A program made the position numbers and the translations under genes. Source: Haliscomenobacter sp. (lineage in GTDB: Bacteria; Bacteroidota; Bacteroidia; Chitinophagales; Saprospiraceae). Taken from it: 64,000 bases of DNA. The DNA lies in contig JADJPL010000022.1 in the NCBI GenBank assembly GCA_016713275.1, forward strand, positions 1 to 64,000. The letters run 5' to 3'. Shown one piece after another: positions 45,416 to 54,350 of the stretch; positions within the stretch are counted from its first letter, which is position 1, and each line of letters begins with the position of its first letter. The notes under the pieces are model-generated. The model did not search any database and had not been told where the DNA came from. It saw only the letters and a list, made by a program, of their open reading frames with translations.

Positions 45416-45690
45416 AATTTCTACCCCCCGGAAAAGCGCCCTTGGGTTCGCTTTAACAACCTTAAGCGATGGTCGTTGAGCCGTTCAAGCATTTCTGGTG
45501 ACGAATTTCACCCGCCCCGGTGACTTTTCTGAACGGTTCATCCCCTTCCTTTTAATTAACTAGCGTGGACTTTTTCTATGCTGCCGGACATTTGGGGAAC
45601 GAGACCTTCCAGGTTTGCGAAACGTCTGGATCCCCGGAAAATAAACCTGTCCAGTAGCGTGGACTTTTTCATAATAAACCTGCTGTATTT
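45416..45690. other. Intergenic region with hairpin and short direct repeats
   Basis: No gene. A 10-bp stem pairs 45478-45487 with 45530-45539 (GAGCCGTTCA/TGAACGGTTC). TAGCGTGGACTTTTTC occurs at 45561 and again at 45655, and AATAAACCTG at 45640 and 45673. These compound direct repeats lie directly before osmC and may be a leftover of a mobile element or a leader structure. Confidence 0.4.
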
Positions 45691-46143
45691 ATGGCCTCTT
45701 CCACTAGCGCAACGATCACCGAGGTAAACGTCCGCCTGGATAACGAAAATGGATTTACGACCACGGTTCAATCCGGTCCGCATCAGCTGCTTTCCGATGA
45801 ACCGGAAGATGCGGGGGGCAAAAATCTGGGCATGGCGCCTTACCAACTGCTAGGCTCCGCGTTGGGCTCCTGCACCGCCATGACCCTCCACATCTATGCC
45901 CGCCACAAACAGTGGCCGCTCCATTCCGTTACCGTTCGGCTGCAACACCAGAAAAAACACGTGGAGGATTGCAAGGACTGCGACAACCCCAAAGCCCGCC
46001 TCGATCACTTCGACCTGTTCCTTCACCTCGAAGGCCCGCTTTCCGAGGACAAAAAAGCCCGCCTCAAGGAAATTGCCTACAAATGCCCCGTGCATAAAAC
46101 CTTGACCAACAAAAACGTCATCAACATCCAAATCGAGCAGTAG
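45691..46143 (+). CDS. OsmC/Ohr-family protein
   Basis: 150 residues. The family's redox Cys pair is present: GSALGSCTAMTLHIYARHK (first Cys near residue 56) and YKCPVHKTLTNK (second Cys near 129), suiting a thiol-dependent organic hydroperoxide reductase. The segment HVEDCKDCDNPKARLDHF is an extra Cys-containing loop between them. Cytoplasmic. Its TAG stop is the first triplet of a heptamer array. Confidence 0.88.
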   Translation: MASSTSATITEVNVRLDNENGFTTTVQSGPHQLLSDEPEDAGGKNLGMAPYQLLGSALGSCTAMTLHIYARHKQWPLHSVTVRLQHQKKHVEDCKDCDNPKARLDHFDLFLHLEGPLSEDKKARLKEIAYKCPVHKTLTNKNVINIQIEQ

Positions 46144-46175
46144 TGGTTGGTCGTTAGTGGTTAGTGGTTAAACCT
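46141..46175. repeat. Heptamer repeat, left array (TAGTGGT)
   Basis: Four to five in-phase 7-bp units (TAGTGGT, TGGTCGT, TAGTGGT, TAGTGGT, TAAACCT) that begin on the osmC stop codon. The units are the inverse of those in the array at 46231. Confidence 0.7.
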
Positions 46176-46230
46176 TGGACGGTGAAGTGCAGGCAAAATT
46201 TCTGGTTCCTTGCCCTTCCAAAGTCAAAAC

Positions 46231-46321
46231 CACCAACCACCAACCACCAACCACCAACCACCAACCACCAACCACCAACCACCAACCACCAACCACTAAC
46301 CACCAACCACCAACCACCAAC
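46231..46321. repeat. Heptamer repeat, right array (thirteen CACCAAC units)
   Basis: Thirteen 7-bp units CACCAAC, one reading CACTAAC. Inverted relative to 46141-46175, so the two arrays can pair across the 55-nt spacer. No gene lies between osmC and the next start (46444). Confidence 0.85.
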
Positions 46322-46443
46322 CACGCGCCGCAATCCATTGCTACTTTACCGGTTGTTTATATAAAATATCCGGTAATTTGGCGTTATTACCTTATTGCCT
46401 ATTTTGGGTTGTACAAAAAACGCGCTAATTAGTCTGTTGCATT

Positions 46444-46740
46444 ATGAAACCGCATGCTACACATCTTCTTTCGTTCGTTCTCTTTTTCTTTTGGACCAAC
46501 CTTTCCCTTTCCGCTCAGGAAAAAATGGAAGTGAGCCGCGCCAGAGCTATTGACCTCCAAAGCAAAGTCCTGAGTATTTCCGTCGATCAGGAAAATAACA
46601 AATGGGTCAGCACCGACAAGGGGCTTTTTCAGGTCAAATCGCCCGATCTTTCCACCCTGGTTGCTATCCCTGCCGGAAGCAGCGCCCTGTACCAGTTTCC
46701 GGGTGGCAATGCGGATGTTACGTGGAAAAAGAGGAATTAA
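46444..46740 (+). CDS. SprB-repeat/OmpA surface protein, part 1: signal peptide and start of propeller
   Basis: First 98 codons of a gene of about 4.05 kb that spans 46444-50493 in four frames. It has a signal peptide (MKPHATHLLSFVLFFFWTNL ... SAQ) and then VSRARAIDLQSKVLSISVDQ and WVSTDKGLFQVKS, the first blade of a two-component-regulator-type propeller. The frame is lost near 46730 at a run of A; the next piece takes over with EELNNALGRI. Confidence 0.7.
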   Translation: MKPHATHLLSFVLFFFWTNLSLSAQEKMEVSRARAIDLQSKVLSISVDQENNKWVSTDKGLFQVKSPDLSTLVAIPAGSSALYQFPGGNADVTWKKRN

Positions 46741-47582
46741 ACAATGCCCTGGGCAGAATCCTGTCGGAATCCAATACCATTACCGCTGCCGCTTACGATT
46801 CCAGGAAAAACATTCTTTGGATTGGCACCTCGGAATCCGGCGTTTACGAGGTCCAAACCAAACCTGCGCTGAAAGTCCTGAGCAAAATCAACACCAACGG
46901 ACCCAAAACCGGCGCAGCCAAAACCAATGCGCTGCTCGTCGACGCGCTGGGCAGGACCTGGATCGGCACCGATGCCGGGGTCTTTTATGGAACCTCCGGT
47001 AAATGGAAACAGGAGCAAAAGTACTTCAGCATCCAGGCTATCCTCCAATCAGGAAGCGACATTTGGGTACTTGGAGACGCCCTGTTGTGGAAGGTCCCCA
47101 ACACCGGCCAATGGGAGCCGGTGGATTTGCCTCCTGCCATTACCGAGGGCGACGTAGTCGCCATGACCGCCGATGGAGAAGGCCGGCTTTGGATTGTTTC
47201 CGAACTCGTTGCTCAGTTCGATCCGCTTTCCGGAGACGTCAAAACCTATGGCCCTGCCGATTATTACACCACCCAATTCCCTACTTGCGCCGCAGCCGAC
47301 CTGGACGGAACCATCTGGATCGGGAGCCAGGACAAAGGGCTTTACCGCGTAGGGAAACCCTCCGCCTGGGCGGTGAATATTGTCGTTGAAAAAGAGATTT
47401 CCTGTAGCAGCGTCTCCAATGACGCCGCGCTGAAAGCCCTTATCAGCGGAGGCGTCCCTCCGTTTACGTATGCCTGGAGCTCCGGGCCCAAAACAGACCA
47501 ACTGACGCCGCTCGGCCCGGGAGCCTACTCCCTCACCGTAACCGATAGCAAAGGGCAGCAAAAACGGCTTCCGTCGCGTTAA
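46602..47582 (+). CDS. SprB-repeat/OmpA surface protein, part 2: propeller and first repeat
   Basis: The real part starts at about 46730 (EELNNALGRILSESN); the first 45 codons of this frame are out of phase. Propeller blades follow: ILWIGTSESGVYEV, TWIGTDAGVFYG, LWIVSELVAQFDPLSGDV, IWIGSQDKGLYRVG. Then the first SprB-type repeat starts at IVVEKEISCSSVSND and ends SLTVTDSKGQQK. The frame is lost in a run of five A near 47565, after which the next frame continues TASVALTDPR. Confidence 0.75.
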   Translation: MGQHRQGAFSGQIARSFHPGCYPCRKQRPVPVSGWQCGCYVEKEELNNALGRILSESNTITAAAYDSRKNILWIGTSESGVYEVQTKPALKVLSKINTNGPKTGAAKTNALLVDALGRTWIGTDAGVFYGTSGKWKQEQKYFSIQAILQSGSDIWVLGDALLWKVPNTGQWEPVDLPPAITEGDVVAMTADGEGRLWIVSELVAQFDPLSGDVKTYGPADYYTTQFPTCAAADLDGTIWIGSQDKGLYRVGKPSAWAVNIVVEKEISCSSVSNDAALKALISGGVPPFTYAWSSGPKTDQLTPLGPGAYSLTVTDSKGQQKRLPSR

Positions 47583-47599
47583 CCGACCCAAGGGTTCGC

Positions 47600-49594
47600 T
47601 TGACCATTCAAGCTACTGGTTCCGAAACCTCCGCCAATGCCAAAAATGGCACGGCGACGGTTACAGCTCTGGGGGGCGCCGCCCCCTACTCCTATGCCTG
47701 GGATAATGGAGAAAAAACCTCCAAAGCCGTCCAATTGGCCTCCGGTAGCCGCACCGTAACAGTCACCGACTCCAAAGGCTGCAGCGCAACCGCTACTGTT
47801 GAAATTTCCAGAGATGACGCACCGCTGGCGGTCCGTTTGGTTTCCCGTAAGGAAATTTCGTGCGCGGGAAAATCGGACGGTGCGTTATCGGTTAGCCCTT
47901 CTGGAGGATCAGCCCCATTTTCCATTGCCTGGAGCCTTCCCGGCATCCAGGGCATGGAAGCCAAAGACCTTAAACCCGGACGCTATGCCCTGACGATTAC
48001 CGACGGAAAAGGAGTAAAAGCGGATACCGCATTTACCGTTTTGGAACCCACCGCATTAACCGCCACCGCCAAAGCCGGAAAACCGGCGAGCATAGGCGGC
48101 CGCGACGGACAAGCCAGCTTGCAGGCGACGGGCGGCACGCCTCCCTACCGGATTCAATGGGACAATGGGGAATCGGGGCCAGAGGCCCGCCAGCTGCCTG
48201 CCGGAAAACACGACATTCAAATCACCGACGCCAATGGGTGCCTTACCAGCGCCAGTCTGGAGATGCAGGAAAACATCCTGCCGCTGGACGTATCCATTCG
48301 CCTCCTGGACGGACTGAAATGCGCCGGCGACAAAACCGCAACGCTGGAAGTGCTCGTCAGCGGAGGTAAGCCGCCGTATTCCTACGACTGGAAAAATGCG
48401 GGTCTCGCCGGAGACCAGCCCAAAGGGCTGGGCGCTGGCGAATACAGCCTCACCGTGAAGGACGCTTCCGGAAAACAAGCCAGCGGAAGTTTCTTCGTCA
48501 AAGCGCCCGAACCCTTAACGGCAACGATTCAGCCCACCGCTCCCGCTTCTACCGGCAATGCCGACGGACGCGCTTTGGCGGAAGCGCGCGGAGGTACTCC
48601 GGGGTACGTTTACGCCTGGGACAACCAGGAAAATCAAGCCGCAGCAAGTAAACTGGCTCCCGGAAAAAGAAGCGTCACCGTAACCGACGCCAATGGCTGC
48701 CAAACGACCGTATCCCTCAACATAACCGAAAACATCCTTCCCCTTTCTGTTTCCATAGGATCTACTCAGCCCATCTCCTGCGCCGGCAAAGCGGAAGGAG
48801 CGCTTCAGGCGACGATCAGCGGGGGAAAAGGTCCGTTTACCTTGCAATGGAATAAACCCGGCGTAAGCGGCGAAAAGCCCGCCAATCTCGCCGCCGGAAC
48901 CTATCAGCTCACGGTAACGGACGCCACCGGGAATAGGACTCAGTCCGCTTATGACCTCAAAGAACCCGCTCCCCTCAAACTGGCCGCGCAAGTAGAATCG
49001 CCGGCAAGCACCGATCAAAGCGATGGCAAGGCCAAAGCTACTGCATCCGGAGGTACCGGGCCCTATTCGTACCGGTGGGACCATGGAGGGCAGCAACCCG
49101 GCAGTCAAAATTTGGCGCCCGGCAAACATACCGTCACAGTGACCGATGCCAATGGCTGCCAGGAAACTGCTTCTATTGTCATGACAGAAACTATTTTGCC
49201 CCTGTCGGCTGCCATTTCTGAAACGAGCGGGATTTCCTGTGCCGGAGAAGCCAGTGCATCCCTGGCAGTAGCTATAATAGGAGGCAAAGGCCCGTTCACT
49301 TTCACCTGGAACCCCTCACAGGCTAAAGGGCAAAACCCTTCCAGTTTGCCCGCAGGCAACTACCAACTCACCGTGGCGGATGCCGCCGGGAACAGCGCCA
49401 CCGCCTCCTGGAGGATAACCGAGCCCAAAGCGCTAACGCTCAACCTCCTGCTGGAAGCGCCAGCCAGCACCGACCAATCCGACGGCAAAGCCCGGGCAAT
49501 ACTTGCCGGAGGGACTCCTCCGGTTCAAATTAATTGGGACAATGGGGAGTCTGGAGAATCCGCCCGCCAGTTGGCCCCGGGAAACACCTGGTGA
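47600..49594 (+). CDS. SprB-repeat/OmpA surface protein, part 3: nine tandem repeats
   Basis: 664 residues made almost entirely of ~75-residue SprB/PKD-like beta repeats, as found in gliding adhesins and other type IX-exported or outer-membrane proteins. Each has a core such as SGGKGPFTLQW ... YQLTVTDATGN. Two kinds alternate strictly: one begins with a Cys (ISCAGK) and lacks a late Cys; the other has WDNGES in the middle and ends TDANGCxT. The last repeat is cut by a frame break near 49585 (LAPG then KHLVTATD in the next frame). Confidence 0.85.
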   Translation: MTIQATGSETSANAKNGTATVTALGGAAPYSYAWDNGEKTSKAVQLASGSRTVTVTDSKGCSATATVEISRDDAPLAVRLVSRKEISCAGKSDGALSVSPSGGSAPFSIAWSLPGIQGMEAKDLKPGRYALTITDGKGVKADTAFTVLEPTALTATAKAGKPASIGGRDGQASLQATGGTPPYRIQWDNGESGPEARQLPAGKHDIQITDANGCLTSASLEMQENILPLDVSIRLLDGLKCAGDKTATLEVLVSGGKPPYSYDWKNAGLAGDQPKGLGAGEYSLTVKDASGKQASGSFFVKAPEPLTATIQPTAPASTGNADGRALAEARGGTPGYVYAWDNQENQAAASKLAPGKRSVTVTDANGCQTTVSLNITENILPLSVSIGSTQPISCAGKAEGALQATISGGKGPFTLQWNKPGVSGEKPANLAAGTYQLTVTDATGNRTQSAYDLKEPAPLKLAAQVESPASTDQSDGKAKATASGGTGPYSYRWDHGGQQPGSQNLAPGKHTVTVTDANGCQETASIVMTETILPLSAAISETSGISCAGEASASLAVAIIGGKGPFTFTWNPSQAKGQNPSSLPAGNYQLTVADAAGNSATASWRITEPKALTLNLLLEAPASTDQSDGKARAILAGGTPPVQINWDNGESGESARQLAPGNTW

Positions 49595-50493
49595 CGGCGA
49601 CCGATTCCAGAAACTGCAAAACCACAACGGAAATCGAAGTTGGCGAAACCGTGCTGCCTCTGAAAGCTGCGATCAAGGAAGAAAAACCAGTATCCTGCCC
49701 GGATAGCAAAGACGCCGTTTTGACTCTTGAAATCCAGGGCGGTAAAAAACCGTATCGATTCCTTTGGCAGCAAGGCAGTGATACCCAAAGCATTCAGGGG
49801 CTGGGCGCCGGGAGTTACCGGGCCACCGTCTCCGATGCCATTGGTAACTCTGCCCAGGTAGCGTTCACGCTGGCATCGCCTCCTGCTTTGCAACTCCAGG
49901 CCGGCAAGCGAACCGGTGCAGGGAAATCGCCTGACGGGCAGTCAAGCTTCACCGCCGCCGGCGGAACGCCTCCCTATGCGTTCCTTTGGGACAATGGCGA
50001 ATCTACACCGGACGCCAGCAGGCTGGCTTCCGGGACCCGCCAGGTAACCGTAACAGACGCCCGGGGCTGCACCGCATCCGCCGAGGTGGTTATTGCCCAG
50101 CGGCTGATCGCTGATCTCGTTTCCGGAAAAATCCAGCCCGGACAAACCATTGCACTGGAACAAGTGCAATTTGAAGTGGACAGCACGAATTTCAGCCAGG
50201 CTTCCATCCCTATGTTAAATGAATTGTTTGAGTTTTTGGCATCCAATCCTGGAGTATCCATAGAGATCGGCGGGCATACCAGCAGCCTGTGTACAGATGA
50301 ATTTTGCGACCGGCTTTCCTCCGCCCGAGCCAAATCCGCTGCGGACTACCTCGTGCGCAAAGGGGCAGACCCGGCGCGGGTTTCTTCCAAAGGCTACGGC
50401 AAGCGCTTCCCCATCGCCGACAACAACACGGCAGAGGGAAGGAAGAAAAACCAGCGGGTAGAACTAAAGATTTTGGCCATTGGAAATCCCTAA
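49534..50493 (+). CDS. SprB-repeat/OmpA surface protein, part 4: last repeats and OmpA domain
   Basis: The true frame is taken up near 49585. Two more repeats follow (VSCPDSKDAVLTLEIQGGKK; SPDGQSSFTAAGGTPPYAF), then an OmpA-type peptidoglycan-binding domain: LEQVQFEVDSTNFSQASIPM, VSIEIGGHTSSLCTDEFCDR, LSSARAKSAADYLVRKG and the NNTAEGRKKNQRVEL signature. The whole protein would therefore be an exported propeller plus twelve repeats anchored to the cell wall by OmpA. Confidence 0.85.
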   Translation: MGQWGVWRIRPPVGPGKHLVTATDSRNCKTTTEIEVGETVLPLKAAIKEEKPVSCPDSKDAVLTLEIQGGKKPYRFLWQQGSDTQSIQGLGAGSYRATVSDAIGNSAQVAFTLASPPALQLQAGKRTGAGKSPDGQSSFTAAGGTPPYAFLWDNGESTPDASRLASGTRQVTVTDARGCTASAEVVIAQRLIADLVSGKIQPGQTIALEQVQFEVDSTNFSQASIPMLNELFEFLASNPGVSIEIGGHTSSLCTDEFCDRLSSARAKSAADYLVRKGADPARVSSKGYGKRFPIADNNTAEGRKKNQRVELKILAIGNP

Positions 50494-50576
50494 CCTGAAT
50501 TTTTCCAGCGGAAGTGTCTATTCTCCAGGGTTTCTCCTATTTTTGAGCTATTGCATTGTGGACTAAAAAATAAAAC

Positions 50577-51353
50577 ATGAAAAAACACATTTCCTTCTTT
50601 GGGATTCTGTTCCCCCTACTTTTCGGAGCATTGGTTCTCCAAGCCCAACCAGGCGGCCGCCCCTCCGGGCAGATGAAACCAGGGGCAACGGAAAGCGCCG
50701 ACACCACAGGGAAAGACAAAAAACCTGCTGGCCCAAAGACCTTCAAAGACTTTGTCACAGACAAAGCGGTGTCCATGGTTGGGATGCTCACCACCCATAA
50801 AGTGGACGATAAATTCTATTTCGAAATCCCCGAGTCGCTGTTCGGCAGGGAGATTATTGCGATTACCCGTATTTCCCAAGCGCCGGATGGCGCCGGTTAT
50901 GGCGGCGAACAAGCCAATCAGCAGGTTTTCCGCTTTGAAAAAGGCCCTTCGAATAACGTGTTTATCCGGGTTGTTTCCTATGTGAATACGGCGACCGACA
51001 CCACCCAGCCCATTGCCAAAGCCGTCCGTATTTCCAACACCGAACCGATTGCCGCCGCTTTTGAAATCAAAGCCTCCAAAAAAGACACCTCCGTTCTGAT
51101 TGAAGTAGGCGATTTTTTCAATGGCGACAACCAGGTTTTTGCGCTGCCGCCCAGTACCAAGCAGCGGTACAAACTCAATGCCATCCAGAAAGACCGGTCT
51201 TATATTGTTGCTTTGAAGGCTTTTCCGATCAACACGGAGGTGCGTAGCGTGAAGACGTTTACGGTGTCGCCTCCTAGTCCTGCAGGCGGGGATCCACCCC
51301 TCCCGGAGTGTCGATCTGAGCGCCGGAGTTGCCGCAGGCGTAGTGACCTTTGA
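50577..51353 (+). CDS. Zinc-dependent metalloprotease (DUF5117/DUF4953 type), N-terminal part (frame-broken)
   Basis: 258 codons, the last ~20 out of phase. A signal peptide (MKKHISFFGILFPLLFGALV ... QAQ) is followed by a Gly/Pro linker and the N-terminal beta domain of the family: KVDDKFYFEIPESLFGREII, ITRISQAPDG, and QVFRFEKGPSNNVFIR. The frame breaks near 51290 in a G/C run; the next frame continues with VDLSAGVAAGVVTFEMN. Confidence 0.85.
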   Translation: MKKHISFFGILFPLLFGALVLQAQPGGRPSGQMKPGATESADTTGKDKKPAGPKTFKDFVTDKAVSMVGMLTTHKVDDKFYFEIPESLFGREIIAITRISQAPDGAGYGGEQANQQVFRFEKGPSNNVFIRVVSYVNTATDTTQPIAKAVRISNTEPIAAAFEIKASKKDTSVLIEVGDFFNGDNQVFALPPSTKQRYKLNAIQKDRSYIVALKAFPINTEVRSVKTFTVSPPSPAGGDPPLPECRSERRSCRRRSDL

Positions 51354-53127
51354 AATGAACACGTCTATGGTGCTCCTGCCCGAAGTCCCCATGAAAAGGC
51401 GCTTGTTCGATCCTAGAGTGGGCATCTTTGCCTCCCGGGCCACCGTGTTCGACGACAATTCCCAGCGGGTGGAAGAGGAGATATTCACCGACCGCTGGCG
51501 GTTGGAACCAAAAAATGCCCAGGATGCCGCCCGTCAGCAACGCGGCGAACTAATTGAGCCGGCCAAACCCATCGTTTTCTATATCGACCCTGCCACCCCG
51601 CATAAATGGCGCCCCTACCTTAAACAAGGCGTAGATGACTGGCAGGTAGCTTTTGAGCAGGCCGGATGGAAAAACGCCATTCAGGCAAAAGACTGGCCGG
51701 AAAACGATCCCAACATGAGTCTGGAAGATGCCCGGTATTCCGTCATCCGGTATTTCGCCTCCGACATCGAAAACGCCTACGGACCCAATGTAACCGACCC
51801 CCGTTCAGGGGAAGTGATCGAAAGCCATATCGGCTGGTACCACAACGTCATGAAGCTGCTCAAGCGCTGGTATACTACTCAAACCGCCGCAGTAGACCCC
51901 CGCGCCCGCGCGACCAAGTTTAGCGACGAGCTCATGGGGCAGTTGGTCCGCTTTGTTTCGTCGCATGAAGTAGGGCACACGATCGGTCTGCGCCACAATT
52001 TCGGGGCAAGCCATGCCACGCCGGTAGAAAAACTCCGGGATAAAGCCTTCATCGATGCCAATGGCCACACGACTTCCATCATGGATTACGCCCGCTTCAA
52101 CTATGTGGCCCAACCCGAAGACGGGGTGACCAACTTCTTCCCACGGATCGGAGACTACGACAAATGGGCTATCGAATGGAATTACAAGCCCATCTACAAC
52201 ACGACTGATGCTGAGGAGGACAAGAAGATCCTCAACAAATGGTACCTCGAAAAAGTAGTCCCCAACCCACGCCTCCGGTTCATTACCGAATCAAGCCCGG
52301 TAGATCCCAGAGCGCAAAGCGAGGACCTGGGCGATAACTCCATGCTCGCTTCGGAATACGGCATCAAGAACCTCCAGCGTATTTTACCTAATGTCGTCGA
52401 ATGGGCAAAAGAAGAAGCTGAAGACTACGACATGGCGGAAGAGATGTACGGCGATGTGGTTGCCCAGTATCGCCGGTATATCGGCCCCGTAACCAAATGG
52501 GTCGGCGGTATCCACGAGACCCCCAAGACCTATGAAGAGCAAGGCGTGGTTTACGAACCCGCTCCGAAGGATATGCAAAAAAGCGCGGTGGCCTGGCTGA
52601 ACAAGCACGTTTTCCAAACGCCTGTGTGGCTGATCGATCCAAAAATTCTCACTCTCATCACCAATGATCTTGGGGTAAACTCCCTGGCGCAAGTGCAGGA
52701 ATCCGCCATCAACAACCTGCACAATACCAGCAGATTACAGCGATTGATTGAAGCAAAGTCCGCCTATCCAAACGCTTATGGAATTGAGGATCTGTATACC
52801 GAACTCAAAAACGGCATCTGGTCGGAGTTGAAAAGCAATCAGACAGTTACAGTACATCGCCGCAACTTGCAGCGAATTTATGTAGAAAAACTGCTCAGCA
52901 TGCTCAAACCGGCTGCCGGCCCTGCTCCCGCCGCATCCCCATTTGCAGCAGCCGCTCCTTCCGTAGATCCGATGAAGACCGATATCATTGCGGTTACCCG
53001 TGCTACCCTCAAGGAATTGCATGGAGAACTAAAAGCAAAAGCCAAGTCCGCTTCCGACAAAATGACGCGTTACCATTATGAGGATTGCGTTATGCGCCTG
53101 GAAAAAGGATTGGGACTCGACGATTGA
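51343..53127 (+). CDS. Zinc-dependent metalloprotease, catalytic part
   Basis: 594 residues. It carries the metzincin-type zinc site SSHEVGHTIGLRHNFGAS (HExxHxxGxxH) and downstream TSIMDYARFNYV as Met-turn. The long C-terminal helical domain (NLQRILPNVVEWAKEEAED and so on) is characteristic of the DUF4953/M10-like exported proteases of Bacteroidota. With the N-terminal part the protein is about 850 residues. The first codons from 51343 (MTFEMNTSM) belong to the family, so only ~15 codons of the joint are lost to the frame break. Confidence 0.9.
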   Translation: MTFEMNTSMVLLPEVPMKRRLFDPRVGIFASRATVFDDNSQRVEEEIFTDRWRLEPKNAQDAARQQRGELIEPAKPIVFYIDPATPHKWRPYLKQGVDDWQVAFEQAGWKNAIQAKDWPENDPNMSLEDARYSVIRYFASDIENAYGPNVTDPRSGEVIESHIGWYHNVMKLLKRWYTTQTAAVDPRARATKFSDELMGQLVRFVSSHEVGHTIGLRHNFGASHATPVEKLRDKAFIDANGHTTSIMDYARFNYVAQPEDGVTNFFPRIGDYDKWAIEWNYKPIYNTTDAEEDKKILNKWYLEKVVPNPRLRFITESSPVDPRAQSEDLGDNSMLASEYGIKNLQRILPNVVEWAKEEAEDYDMAEEMYGDVVAQYRRYIGPVTKWVGGIHETPKTYEEQGVVYEPAPKDMQKSAVAWLNKHVFQTPVWLIDPKILTLITNDLGVNSLAQVQESAINNLHNTSRLQRLIEAKSAYPNAYGIEDLYTELKNGIWSELKSNQTVTVHRRNLQRIYVEKLLSMLKPAAGPAPAASPFAAAAPSVDPMKTDIIAVTRATLKELHGELKAKAKSASDKMTRYHYEDCVMRLEKGLGLDD

Positions 53128-53146
53128 TATTTAGGCATAAGGTGAA

Positions 53147-53307
53147 GGGGTGCTGTCTCAAAAGACGGTTTTTGCCCTATGCAGCGAAAAAATATTTTCT
53201 TTTTTCAATTTCAACAAAAGAATTGCTTAGCAATTTTTTGTTGAAATTGAAAAAAGAAAATAAAATTTCATGCCGGAGGCAAAGTGTGGTCTTTTGAGAC
53301 AGCCTCC
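53147..53307. repeat. Palindromic element with 15-bp terminal inverted repeats and a 26-bp internal stem (copy A)
   Basis: Ends GCTGTCTCAAAAGAC at 53152-53166 and its exact complement at 53289-53303. Inside, 53194-53219 pairs perfectly with 53236-53261, and the loop holds a further 6-bp stem (AATTGC/GCAATT). Between stem and right end is TTTCATGCCGGAGGCAAAG. No open frame. It fills the gap between two convergent genes and is closely related to the element at 61414. Confidence 0.85.
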
Positions 53308-54060
53308 TTACGCCTTACGCCTCCTTTCCCCTCTCTTGGCCAACAAGGCATGATATAGCTGGTCTTCTATTTCCAACATCCCGGACGAAGCGGCATGGGC
53401 TGCCATTCGGTTTCCGCGTTCGCCGGGCAGGAAAATCTCCTCCGCCCCGGGCATTTTTTCTGCGGTTTTTATCCGGTCTACAAAGGCGTGCATGGATTGG
53501 GTAAACGAATGCGGATCGCCAAACAGGCTCGGATGCAGGCATACGATCAGATTGCCCCAATCCCCTTTTCCCGTTCCAAGAAAGGAGGCCCCGATCAAAG
53601 GCCCCGTCAGCACCTCAACAAGCAAAGACAACCCGGAGCCCTTGTGGTTTCCGAAAGGAAGGATCGCCCCTTGCAGCGCTGATTTCGGATCAAGGGTTTC
53701 GGCGCCGGACGAGTCGATGGCGATGCCGGGAGGCAAGAGCTTCCCTGCCAGCAACGATTCCACCACGCCAAACCACGCCATAGAGGCCGTGGCCATATCC
53801 AATACGATTGGGGTTTCACCCGTTGGAATCCCTACGGCTATCGGGTTGGTGCCAAACAACGGTTCCTTTGCCCCAACAGGGGCAACAGCAGGAAAGGACC
53901 CGGAAAACACCATTCCGATATACCCCGCCTCGGCCATTCGTTTGGCATAAAACCCAATTGCGCCTGTAGAAGACGCCGTGTTCCGTGTGGCAACCAGGGA
54001 AACGCCTAAACCCTCTGCTTTTTCCATCGCCCGGGACGTGGCATGCTGCATGACGATCAT
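53308..54060 (-). CDS. Malate/L-lactate dehydrogenase-family (Ldh) oxidoreductase, main part
   Basis: 250 residues of the NAD(P)-dependent Ldh/ureidoglycolate-type family, which is unrelated to the classic Rossmann LDH. Conserved: VATRNTASSTGAIGFYAKRM near the start (the expected motif has a His, R-N-S-x-H-x-G), FGTNPIAVGIPTGETPIVLD with MATASMAWF, and LPFGNHKGSGLSLLVEVLTG. The His usually in the first block is read as Thr-Ala-Ser-Ser here. The N-terminal ~80 residues are in other frames upstream (to 54304). Confidence 0.82.
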   Translation of the reverse strand: MIVMQHATSRAMEKAEGLGVSLVATRNTASSTGAIGFYAKRMAEAGYIGMVFSGSFPAVAPVGAKEPLFGTNPIAVGIPTGETPIVLDMATASMAWFGVVESLLAGKLLPPGIAIDSSGAETLDPKSALQGAILPFGNHKGSGLSLLVEVLTGPLIGASFLGTGKGDWGNLIVCLHPSLFGDPHSFTQSMHAFVDRIKTAEKMPGAEEIFLPGERGNRMAAHAASSGMLEIEDQLYHALLAKRGERRRKA

Positions 54061-54304
54061 CCCTAAGTGTTGGCCACCGTCAATAACCTCGGAGACCAGC
54101 GTTTCATAAACGGTTTCAATCGGTCGATCTGATGGAGGTCTGGGGGAAGCCCCTTGCCAGTCAGTTTCACCACGCCCTGGTTATTACCCCGGCATTGGGC
54201 GTACATCAGGACCGGAAGGTCCCATCAATTTCCGTTTGCGAAAACCCCTCCAGGGATAGAATTTCAGCTACCAGTTCTTCGAGCGCTTTTAATTGGACTT
54301 GCAT
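54060..54304 (-). pseudogene. Ldh-family oxidoreductase, N-terminal part in two other frames
   Basis: The ATG at 54304 reads MQVQLKALEELVAEILSLEG then FSQTEIDGTFRS and a stop. The next frame continues YAQCRGNNQGVVKLTGKGL to TVANT, and a third frame leads into HLGMIVMQHATSRAMEKA of the main part. Breaks lie near 54215 and 54065. Pieces of the family's N-terminal domain (the catalytic-region G-V-x-K-L block) are thus present but not translatable as written. Confidence 0.7.
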
Positions 54305-54350
54305 GGATTCGGTTTAACGTAATAGAAAAAGAAACAAAAGGGCCAGCCCA

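Noticed and set aside
46231..46321. CRISPR array or coding tandem repeat
   Set aside because: Pure 7-bp tandem repeat without spacers, and no signal or start for a coding reading.
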